This document shows, one piece after another, positions 1-4,354 of a DNA stretch of 5,005 bases. The DNA comes from Pseudomonadota bacterium (GTDB taxonomy: Bacteria; Desulfobacterota; Desulfobacteria; Desulfobacterales; Desulfobacteraceae). A program made the translations under genes and the position numbers. The notes under the pieces were generated by a model that searched no databases, had not been told where the DNA came from, and was given only the letters and a program-made list of their open reading frames with translations. Each line of letters begins with the position of its first letter. Within the stretch, counting starts at the first letter, position 1. The DNA lies in NCBI GenBank assembly GCA_018816605.1, contig JAHIVS010000669.1, positions 1 through 5,005 on the forward strand. The letters run 5' to 3'.

Positions 1-1452
1 ATCTTCCAGGAAAAGGGCCTGGGTCTGTGTCTTTCCCTGGGAGCCTTCACTCAGGGTGGTACGGGTATCATTGTACCAGTCCGAGGCATTCCATGTCTCG
101 CTGTCCGTGTAATACTGGTCAAAGTGATACCCCGCAGCCAGGGAATGCAAGCCCCACCCGTTTACTTCTTTGGCGGCCTTAAGATCAGTGGTATACCAGC
201 CTTTATCGCTGTCCGTTACTTTGCCGGCACCGCCGTTTTTGGAATTTGCCGCCGCGTCTGTAGACTGGCGGGAGAGATTTTTCAATGTGTTATAGGCACT
301 CACTGAAGCGTTCAGTTTCAGCCCGTCCGGAGAATCCATGGTATAGCTTAACCCGTTGAGCAGATCCCGGTATTCTGCCTCCCTGTAACAGAAGGTGGAA
401 CTGCCCAGGGAATAACTATTTCCGTCAATATCCACTGTTCCGGAGTAAGCAGGATTTCCGGCGGCATCCCGCAGATAGGTTTCCGGGGAGTCTTCACCGT
501 TCTCCGAATCCCAGATGGCCGAAGTCAGTCTGATCGTGGAAAAATCGGTCAGATCATAGGCCATTTTGACTTTAAACGAGTTGTTGGTAATTTCACTGGT
601 GCCGGCAGATCCCAGCACATAGCGGTCCTGGTTGCTGGGATCCTTGTCCGCCACCCAGCCGGTAACGGCATTGCCCACGGCAGCAGCGCCGGATGCGGCT
701 GATTTGGTCATGTAACTGACGGCCTGGTTCTCTGTTTCCAGGTGGTTAAACCAGAGATTGTAAGAAAATTTCCCGGTCCTGTTTCCCACTGAACCGAAGG
801 CGTTGTACCCGTCAAGATCAACATCGGTATTATAGATATGGAAATTTTGATAAAAGTACTTAAGGCTGGTATCCACCTCCAGTTTATCCGGCATATGGGT
901 GGTGATCAGTGCGGTGCCTGACATGGAATTGCCGCTCAAGGCGGCTGAAAAAGGACCGTAGATAACATCCACTTTCTCTATTTCCTGGGGGGCGACCATG
1001 AACCATTTAGGGGCGTTGCTGTTTCCGGCTGACGTAAAATCGCTGAGCCGGATTCCGTCTACCTCCACCAGGGTCCGTCCTGTCATAGAGGAACTGTTGC
1101 CCCGGATAATCAGGGGGCTGTTGGTGCTTCCCGGATAGAGCTTGCGTAGGTATGAGCCCGGCATGTATTTAAACACATCAGATGTTTCCATGGCATTGAT
1201 ACGTCCAATCCCCTCAGCGGTAATGCTCTCCACCACTGCGGGAACATTGGCCACAGCCTCATTGACAATCTTGCCGGTGACAGTTATCGCCCCCAGATCC
1301 AATGCCGGGTCTTTTTTGTCTTCATTTGCCTTGTTTGCAGATGATAGAACTTCATCCTTGTTTTCATCTGAAATTGCCGCAGCAGGTGAAAAGAACAATG
1401 CTATGCACAGGACCGCCATGGCGATGTAGATCAGTTTCTTTCGTTTCAACAT
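1..1452 (-). CDS. TonB-dependent outer-membrane receptor, N-terminal 484 residues (3' end beyond window)
   Basis: The frame is open from ATG at 1452 leftward to base 1 with no stop, giving 484 residues; such receptors usually have about 600-800, so much of the barrel is missing at the edge. Residues 1-26 form a Sec signal peptide (KRKK n-region, hydrophobic core, cleavage after SPAAA). A TonB-box-like segment, LGAITVTGK, lies at 53-61. The plug follows, with LIIRG at 114-118, RTLVEVDGIRLSDF at 126-139 and IEKVDVIYGPFSA at 158-170, all typical of the family. Beyond about 190 the sequence alternates like beta-strands with Ser/Asn/Thr/Gly-rich loops. An SD sequence (AAGGAG, 1468 to 1463) lies 10 nt before the ATG. 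The role is TonB-powered import across the outer membrane. The substrate cannot be read from the protein; the divergent NikK/NikL-like genes suggest nickel, cobalt or a metal chelate (inference). Family assignment is firm, substrate is not. Confidence 0.95.
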   Translation of the reverse strand, partial: MLKRKKLIYIAMAVLCIALFFSPAAAISDENKDEVLSSANKANEDKKDPALDLGAITVTGKIVNEAVANVPAVVESITAEGIGRINAMETSDVFKYMPGSYLRKLYPGSTNSPLIIRGNSSSMTGRTLVEVDGIRLSDFTSAGNSNAPKWFMVAPQEIEKVDVIYGPFSAALSGNSMSGTALITTHMPDKLEVDTSLKYFYQNFHIYNTDVDLDGYNAFGSVGNRTGKFSYNLWFNHLETENQAVSYMTKSAASGAAAVGNAVTGWVADKDPSNQDRYVLGSAGTSEITNNSFKVKMAYDLTDFSTIRLTSAIWDSENGEDSPETYLRDAAGNPAYSGTVDIDGNSYSLGSSTFCYREAEYRDLLNGLSYTMDSPDGLKLNASVSAYNTLKNLSRQSTDAAANSKNGGAGKVTDSDKGWYTTDLKAAKEVNGWGLHSLAAGYHFDQYYTDSETWNASDWYNDTRTTLSEGSQGKTQTQALFLED

Positions 1453-1545
1453 TTTGTATGCACTCCTTCTAAAATTGAATCAAGGGGCATGGACCGCCAG
1501 GCAATGGATACAAAGCGCCTGATGGATCTTTATGCTCCGGGCCGA

Positions 1546-1578
1546 ATAAACCGGCACTGCCGGTTTTGGTCGGTTTAT
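1546..1578. repeat. Palindrome with an alternative pairing partner, in the receptor leader
   Basis: AAACCGGCA (1548-1556) and TGCCGGTTT (1558-1566) are perfect inverted copies around one base, so a stem of about 7 bp with a small loop can form on either strand. A second copy of the right arm, CGGTTTAT (1571-1578), is also perfectly complementary to ATAAACCG (1546-1553), so two mutually exclusive stems are possible. The element is roughly 95-125 nt upstream of the receptor start and would lie in its 5' leader if transcription begins further upstream. It could be a protein-binding site or an RNA switch; no function is recognised. Confidence 0.5.
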
Positions 1579-1594
1579 GGTTGAAATCCCCTGG

Positions 1595-1630
1595 TTGATA
1601 TGGAAGTTGACATGGAAGTTGCATTAATGG
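1595..1630. repeat. 12-nt tandem repeat, two good copies and one degenerate copy
   Basis: TTGATATGGAAG (1595-1606) is followed directly by TTGACATGGAAG (1607-1618), which differs at one position, and then by a diverged unit, TTGCATTAATGG (1619-1630). The second unit supplies the TTGACA box of a promoter candidate. The repeat may be iterated binding sites or slippage; it does not match an operator I recognise. Confidence 0.5.
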
Positions 1631-1636
1631 TATCTT
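1607..1636 (+). promoter_or_regulatory. Candidate sigma70-type promoter reading toward the orphan terminator
   Basis: A perfect -35 box TTGACA (1607-1612) is followed after 18 bp by TATCTT (1631-1636), which matches the -10 consensus at four of six positions. Transcription would begin near 1643 and meet the intrinsic terminator at 1679-1730. No gene lies between, so its only evident product is a short RNA. Spacing and the -10 match are mediocre, so this is only a candidate. Confidence 0.35.
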
Positions 1637-1642
1637 CTGAGT

Positions 1643-1730
1643 CAGAGTATCCTTCCATCCGGGGGGATGATTCTACTTAAAGAAGGCAGCCTGAGTTAAC
1701 TTTGGACGGTTAAGGCTGCCTTCTTTTTTT
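1643..1730 (+). ncRNA. Candidate small RNA of about 88 nt, antisense to the receptor 5' leader
   Basis: This interval runs from the expected start of the promoter candidate at 1607-1636 to the end of the T-tract of a strong intrinsic terminator. Inside are a small hairpin (CATCC 1656-1660, GGATG 1665-1669, GGGG loop) and the terminator stem. No plus-strand gene upstream could otherwise need this terminator, because the gene to the left reads the other way. If the receptor mRNA starts to the right of 1730, this RNA is fully complementary to its leader. No known small-RNA family was recognised; the 5' end is inferred. Confidence 0.3.
1679..1730 (+). terminator. Strong intrinsic terminator, plus strand
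   Basis: AAAGAAGGCAGCC (1679-1691) pairs perfectly over 13 bp with GGCTGCCTTCTTT (1714-1726). TTAAC (1696-1700) pairs with GTTAA (1709-1713) above a 4-nt bulge, leaving an 8-nt loop. Seven Ts (1724-1730) end the element on the plus strand. On the minus strand the stem is followed only by a short TTCTTT and then AAG, so it is a much weaker terminator for the receptor leader. What it terminates is unclear: no plus-strand gene precedes it in the window. Confidence 0.8.
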
Positions 1731-1765
1731 AAATTCAGTCACTTATCAATTTGTATCCTTTTTGC

Positions 1766-1834
1766 AAAAAAAAACCATAAAGAAAGTTTTCCGGTTGCTG
1801 GGACTTGCCCTGCGGAAATCTGCCTTCATGGCTT
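1766..1834 (-). promoter_or_regulatory. Minus-strand multi-part stem-loop followed by nine Us (attenuator-like)
   Basis: Read on the minus strand, AAGCCAT (1834 to 1828) pairs with ATGGTTT (1778 to 1772), including one G-U pair that would be a mismatch on the plus strand. Inside, TTTCCG (1818-1813) pairs with CGGAAA (1793-1788), enclosing a GGG/CCC mini-stem (1810-1808 with 1802-1800). The outer stem runs straight into nine Ts (1774 to 1766). This could be a weak terminator or attenuator in a long receptor leader. The outer stem is short and the internal loops are large, and no known riboswitch core was seen. Confidence 0.35.
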
Positions 1835-1859
1835 GGTGTTATTATTACTTTTTACTTCC

Positions 1860-1886
1860 GATAATTATCTCCTTCTGGCGATAATC
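1860..1886. promoter_or_regulatory. Fur-box-like A/T palindrome adjoining a promoter candidate
   Basis: GATAATTATC (1860-1869) is a perfect 10-bp palindrome, and another GATAATC follows at 1880-1886, touching the TTGACA box at 1887. GATAAT hexamers are the building blocks of Fur-family operators, but the full 19-bp arrangement is absent. A metalloregulator (Fur, Zur or NikR-type) is plausible for a metal-uptake locus, yet this match is short and lies in AT-rich DNA. Confidence 0.25.
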
Positions 1887-1915
1887 TTGACAGCTTGAAT
1901 AATGGATTTTAAAAG
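1887..1915 (+). promoter_or_regulatory. Candidate distal promoter of the plus-strand operon
   Basis: A perfect TTGACA (1887-1892), a 17-bp spacer and TAAAAG (1910-1915, four of six to the -10 consensus) form a plus-strand candidate. TGTCAA at 1919-1924 is a minus-strand TTGACA, so the two -35 boxes form an inverted pair about 26 bp apart. The minus-strand partner has only a poor -10 (TATTCA, 1901 to 1896). It is a candidate only. Confidence 0.3.
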
Positions 1916-2014
1916 ATTTGTCAAATGTTTTTTTTTCGGCTTTTTATCATGGTGATTAAGCTGAAAACCCGGCTTTCCCTGCCAGGTGGAATATCTTTGA
2001 ATCAGAAAAAAGTA

Positions 2015-2043
2015 TTGACACTGTCCTGATTTTTCATTATTAA
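2015..2043 (+). promoter_or_regulatory. Candidate proximal promoter of the plus-strand operon
   Basis: TTGACA (2015-2020) is separated by the optimal 17 bp from TATTAA (2038-2043), four of six to the -10 consensus. It is the best placed promoter for the operon: transcription would begin near 2050, giving a leader of about 149 nt to the ATG at 2199. That leader must pass the terminator at 2104-2160, so expression from here probably depends on read-through. Confidence 0.5.
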
Positions 2044-2056
2044 AAGCGATCAGGAA

Positions 2057-2085
2057 TCACCAGAAGGTGAGAAATTAAGTAATTT
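2057..2085 (+). promoter_or_regulatory. Two tandem leader hairpins upstream of the attenuator
   Basis: TCACC (2057-2061) pairs with GGTGA (2066-2070) around loop AGAA. One base later AAATTA (2072-2077) pairs with TAATTT (2080-2085), with a 2-nt centre, so the real loop would be larger. With the terminator that follows they make a chain of three stem-loops within about 100 nt of the likely transcription start. They may be part of an attenuating leader or of a short independent RNA. The second, AT-only stem is weak. Confidence 0.4.
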
Positions 2086-2103
2086 AGAATTGTCACTATA
2101 CGT

Positions 2104-2160
2104 AAAGCCACGAAGGCCTTTTTTTTATGAATAAAAAAAGCTTTGTGGCTTTTTTGTTTT
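2104..2160 (+). terminator. Intrinsic terminator directly before the operon's first gene (likely attenuator)
   Basis: AAAGCCAC (2104-2111) pairs perfectly with GTGGCTTT (2145-2152). The stem extends by GAAG (2112-2115) with CTTT (2141-2144) and, past two bulged bases, by seven T-A pairs (2119-2125 with 2133-2139). The tail TTTTTTGTTTT (2150-2160) follows. The hairpin ends only 26 nt before the SD of the gene at 2199 and no good promoter fits in between. It therefore either attenuates the operon or closes a short RNA starting near 2050. No convincing antiterminator pairing was found by eye. Confidence 0.75.
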
Positions 2161-2186
2161 CATAACTCCCATAAATCATGCAAATC

Positions 2187-2191
2187 AAGGA
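2187..2191 (+). promoter_or_regulatory. Ribosome binding site that fixes the start at 2199
   Basis: AAGGA lies 7 nt before ATG 2199. The in-frame ATG at 2178 lacks any SD-like sequence upstream and would put acidic residues ahead of the signal peptide, so 2199 is preferred. Confidence 0.8.
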
Positions 2192-2198
2192 TGATCAT

Positions 2199-2981
2199 AT
2201 GAAAACCAGAATAGGTCGATATGTAAAAGTTGTAAGCCTCTTGTGTATGTGCCTGTTTGCCCTGCAAACCAATTGTTATGCCCACTTTCCCTGGATAAAT
2301 GTTTTGGATTATACCCCTGAAACAGGCGCCGGCCTTAAAATGACCCTGAATTGGGGCCATGCCTACCCATTTTCAGATTTTCTGAAAAAGTCCGCCACAG
2401 AATCGGTTTCCCTTAACGGACCTGGAAACGATTCTTTGGGGATAGACTATGTTTCCGAAGTAATGCTGGCATCCAAGGAAACGATCACCACCCCGGGAAC
2501 CTATATTGTTTCTGCCGTGAGAAAACCGGGATTTTACACAAAGACCAAAAAAGGGGGGAAGCGGTCCTCCAAACAGGGGTTGGAGCATGTCATCAAATGT
2601 TCTTTTTCCCAGATGTCCATGAAAGCCGTTGTCAATGCCGGCAATGTCAATGGTCCGGCAGACAGGGTTTTGGGACATCCCATGGAAATTGTTCCCCTTA
2701 AAAATCCGGGAAATTTAAGAAGCGGAGACGATCTGCCCATATGGATTTTACTGGACGGTAAGCCCTATAGCGGGACTTTCTTTGCCACCTATGCGGGTTT
2801 TTCAACCCAAAAGGAAACCTTTGCCTATGCATCGAAAACCGATAAAAAGGGCTTGGGAAACTTAAAAATACTTACTTCTGGGGTCTGGGTGATCAAGGCA
2901 GTCCATGAACAGCCCTATCCGGACAAAACCCAGTGTGATAGCCAATCATTTATCGCAACTCTTACCTTTCAAATAAATTAA
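2199..2981 (+). CDS. DUF4198-family periplasmic protein, NikK-like (nickel/cobalt uptake accessory)
   Basis: The 260-residue protein begins with a Sec signal peptide (basic MKTRIGRYVK, then a hydrophobic core) and a probable cleavage site after NCYA at 28, leaving His29 as the mature N-terminus (HFPWIN). DUF4198 members typically start the mature chain this way (AHxFW-like). Other family-like segments are NWGHAYPF (51-58, His54), TTPGTYIVSAVRKPGFY (97-113) and HPMEIVPLKNP (150-160), then GDDLPIWILLDGKPYSG (166-182) and GVWVIKAVHE (228-237). No transmembrane helix follows the signal, so it should be soluble in the periplasm. Related proteins accompany ECF-type nickel/cobalt transporters as NikK. 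Here it is first gene of an operon with a NikL-like protein and a TonB2 module. Metal binding and the metal itself are inferred; His29, His54 and His150 are candidate ligands. DUF4198 is sure, the NikK role moderately so. Confidence 0.85.
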   Translation: MKTRIGRYVKVVSLLCMCLFALQTNCYAHFPWINVLDYTPETGAGLKMTLNWGHAYPFSDFLKKSATESVSLNGPGNDSLGIDYVSEVMLASKETITTPGTYIVSAVRKPGFYTKTKKGGKRSSKQGLEHVIKCSFSQMSMKAVVNAGNVNGPADRVLGHPMEIVPLKNPGNLRSGDDLPIWILLDGKPYSGTFFATYAGFSTQKETFAYASKTDKKGLGNLKILTSGVWVIKAVHEQPYPDKTQCDSQSFIATLTFQIN

Positions 2982-2990
2982 TGCTGTTGT

Positions 2991-3027
2991 CCTTGGCACC
3001 AGGTGTTTATCCCGGTGCCAAGGCACC
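2991..3027 (+). repeat. Intergenic hairpin with two competing stems
   Basis: CCTTGGCACC (2991-3000) pairs perfectly over 10 bp with GGTGCCAAGG (3014-3023) around a 13-nt loop. The right arm can instead fold with the following GGCACC (3022-3027), so the two stems exclude each other. There is no T-run after either, so it is not an ordinary intrinsic terminator. Sitting 10 nt after one stop and 15 nt before the next SD, it may protect or process the message, or tune expression between the first two genes. Confidence 0.6.
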
Positions 3028-3041
3028 CCGGTTTTAAGTTC

Positions 3042-3047
3042 AAGGAG
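3042..3047 (+). promoter_or_regulatory. Ribosome binding site that fixes the start at 3055
   Basis: AAGGAG lies 7 nt before ATG 3055 but only 1 nt before the in-frame ATG 3049. Normal spacing therefore selects 3055, removing two residues (MC) from the longest frame. Confidence 0.85.
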
Positions 3048-3054
3048 AATGTGT

Positions 3055-3519
3055 ATGAAACAAGTGGTAATTTGCTGGGTTTGCCTGGTGGGAGTGTTTT
3101 TTTTCAATCCGCCCGTGGCCCAATCCCACAGTGTGCAAGGTTGGATACAAAGTCGGGAGACAAAGGTGGTGACGGCGGAATATGATGATGGCGAACCGCT
3201 CGGTTACGCAGTCTTTGAAGTTTATACCCTTGGCGGGAAAGAGTTGTTTCAATCCGGGGTAACCGATCCCAATGGCTGTTTCTCGTTTCTGCCCGACACC
3301 CCGGGCAAGTGGAAAATCCTTGTAAAGGACGGCATGGGCCATCAACTCTCCCTGACAGCCGATATTAACAATCAACAGGCCCTGAAAGAAGAAATCGCCC
3401 CTGTCAGCGGTCCAGGGCATTTGTCTAAAATTGGGGCCATTATCACAGGCCTTTCATTTATTTTTGGCCTTACCGGTCTGGTGCTGTTATTCAAAACAAA
3501 AAAGCGCCCCAAAGTTTAA
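3055..3519 (+). CDS. NikL-like periplasmic protein with C-terminal membrane anchor
   Basis: The 154-residue protein has a signal peptide (1-24, likely cleaved after VAQS), so the mature chain would begin with His25 (HSVQGWIQ). A compact beta-type domain of the carboxypeptidase-regulatory kind follows: YDDGEPLGYAVFEVY (43-57), a turn TDPNGCFSFLPDTPGKW (70-86) and KDGMGH (91-96). A single hydrophobic helix at about 126-146 and a basic tail (KTKKRPKV) anchor it in the inner membrane with the domain in the periplasm. This layout and the YDDGEP and DGMGH motifs fit NikL-type accessory proteins of nickel ECF transporters, where they partner NikK. It lies downstream of the NikK-like gene, separated by a hairpin, and 12 nt before the DUF3450 gene. 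His25 and His96 are candidate metal ligands (inference). The architecture is clear; the function is by family and context. Confidence 0.75.
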   Translation: MKQVVICWVCLVGVFFFNPPVAQSHSVQGWIQSRETKVVTAEYDDGEPLGYAVFEVYTLGGKELFQSGVTDPNGCFSFLPDTPGKWKILVKDGMGHQLSLTADINNQQALKEEIAPVSGPGHLSKIGAIITGLSFIFGLTGLVLLFKTKKRPKV

Positions 3520-3531
3520 AGGAAACATAAA

Positions 3532-4344
3532 ATGAACCAAAAAAGAAAAGGGAGTTTCATCCCCCCCAAACCCAAAGCCTGGCAATCCCGGGTAGGTTTT
3601 TTTGGGATGGCCCTGCTCCTGACACTAACCCTTGGGAAACCCGTATCTGCCGGGACTCAAATCATGGAAAAAACCGTAAAGACAGCCATTGACACCCACC
3701 AGGAAACCCAAGTCCGAACAGAAAAATGGGAAGGGAAACGAGCGGAGTTAACCGCCCTTTATGACCGGCTTGTATTTGAAAATCAGAATCTGACAGCCAC
3801 CCAAAACCGGCTGTCCAAAGAGAGTGTATCCCACCGGGATCTGAATCAGTCCCTGGCTCTTCAGATACAGGAAAATATTCGCATCCAGAGGGAAATGGAA
3901 CCCTTTTTAAACGCGGTGGTGACCCGGCTTGAAACCCTGGTTGAAACCGATTCCCCCTTTTTGCAGGAAGAGCGGAAGACCCGGCTGGAAAGGCTTGAAG
4001 CTATGATGGCAGATGCGGAGGTACCCCTAGGGGAAAAATACAGGAAAGTCATGGAAGCCTTGTCAGTGGAGGCGGAGTACGGCAATACCATTGAGGTCTA
4101 CCAGGATAAGATTGTGCTTAAGGGCAATGAAGTGCTGGGGGATATTTTCCGTCTGGGGCGGGTTTCCCTGTTTTTTCTCTCCTTGGACAGAAAGTTTGCC
4201 GGGGTGTTTAATGTGGCCCAAAGCCAATGGCTTGCCCTGGATGCATCCCATGTCCAGGCCATTGAGAGCGGGGTTGAAATCGCTGGTAAAAGACGGCCCG
4301 TTGAAATATTGACCCTGCCCCTGGGCCGGCTTGCAAAGGAATAA
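3532..4344 (+). CDS. DUF3450 periplasmic coiled-coil protein of a TonB2-type system
   Basis: The 270-residue protein has a long basic n-region (about 20 residues) and a signal peptide likely cleaved after PVSA at 40. Residues about 45-125 are Gln/Glu/Lys-rich and heptad-like, a probable coiled coil. The C-terminal half carries the DUF3450 signature: ETDSPFLQEERKTRLERL (138-155), EAEYG (180-184), FRLGRVSLFFLSLD (206-219), then SQWLAL (231-236) and a final RPVEILTLPLG. The length fits the family. SD AAGGA (3519-3523) overlaps the previous stop, 8 nt before the ATG, so translation is probably coupled. DUF3450 genes stand immediately upstream of ttpC-exbB-exbD-tonB operons in Vibrio and Shewanella-type genomes. 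Its exact role is unknown; a structural or regulatory partner of the TonB2 motor is likely. A run of seven Cs near codon 11 is a possible sequencing-error site, but the frame is intact. Confidence 0.88.
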   Translation: MNQKRKGSFIPPKPKAWQSRVGFFGMALLLTLTLGKPVSAGTQIMEKTVKTAIDTHQETQVRTEKWEGKRAELTALYDRLVFENQNLTATQNRLSKESVSHRDLNQSLALQIQENIRIQREMEPFLNAVVTRLETLVETDSPFLQEERKTRLERLEAMMADAEVPLGEKYRKVMEALSVEAEYGNTIEVYQDKIVLKGNEVLGDIFRLGRVSLFFLSLDRKFAGVFNVAQSQWLALDASHVQAIESGVEIAGKRRPVEILTLPLGRLAKE

Positions 4345-4354
4345 GGAGATCCTT

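Larger units (their letters stand above)
1453..2198. other. Gene-free divergent intergenic region between receptor and operon
   Basis: No convincing protein-coding frame lies in these 746 bases; only frames of about 30 codons with poor support occur. The region carries the receptor SD, a palindrome (1546-1578), a 12-nt tandem repeat (1595-1630), three plus-facing TTGACA promoter candidates (1607, 1887, 2015), two intrinsic terminators (1679-1730 and 2104-2160) and a minus-strand stem-loop with a U-tract (1834 to 1766). The base composition is clearly more AT-rich from about 1725 to 2180 than in the genes. No sequence core of a well-known riboswitch (cobalamin, NiCo, Moco, TPP, preQ1, c-di-GMP-I) was recognised by eye. 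A confident promoter for the receptor could not be placed. Confidence 0.85.

Noticed and set aside
1142..1429. Plus-strand open frame of 95 codons
   Set aside because: It lies wholly inside the receptor gene on the opposite strand, which has clear signal peptide and plug motifs; the predicted product has no recognisable feature or good SD.
1489..1584. 31-codon plus-strand frame with an AAGGGG-like sequence before ATG
   Set aside because: The AAGGGG-like sequence is only about 1 nt from the ATG, the product has no recognisable feature, and the frame crosses the palindrome at 1546-1578.
1575..1658. 27-codon minus-strand leader frame upstream of the receptor (MEGYSDSEDT start)
   Set aside because: No SD precedes it (the upstream sequence is C-rich) and its composition merely reflects the 12-nt repeat; there is no codon pattern suggesting a regulatory leader peptide.
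1679..1730. Terminator for the receptor leader on the minus strand
   Set aside because: On that strand the stem is followed by only a short interrupted U-tract and then AAG; the T-run clearly belongs to the plus strand.
1740..1850. Known riboswitch (cobalamin, NiCo, Moco or c-di-GMP-I) on either strand
   Set aside because: A short GGGCAAG resembles part of the c-di-GMP-I core, but the remaining conserved blocks are absent; no B12 box or NiCo core was found.
2178..2198. Earlier in-frame ATG at 2178 for the DUF4198 gene
   Set aside because: It has no SD and adds MQIKDDH ahead of a good signal peptide; ATG 2199 has AAGGA at 7 nt.
2160..2740. Three minus-strand open frames overlapping the DUF4198 gene
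   Set aside because: They are antisense to a well-supported family gene, lack SD sites and show no recognisable protein features.
3049..3054. Earlier in-frame ATG at 3049 for the NikL-like gene
   Set aside because: It is only 1 nt from the AAGGAG SD, whereas ATG 3055 has ideal spacing.
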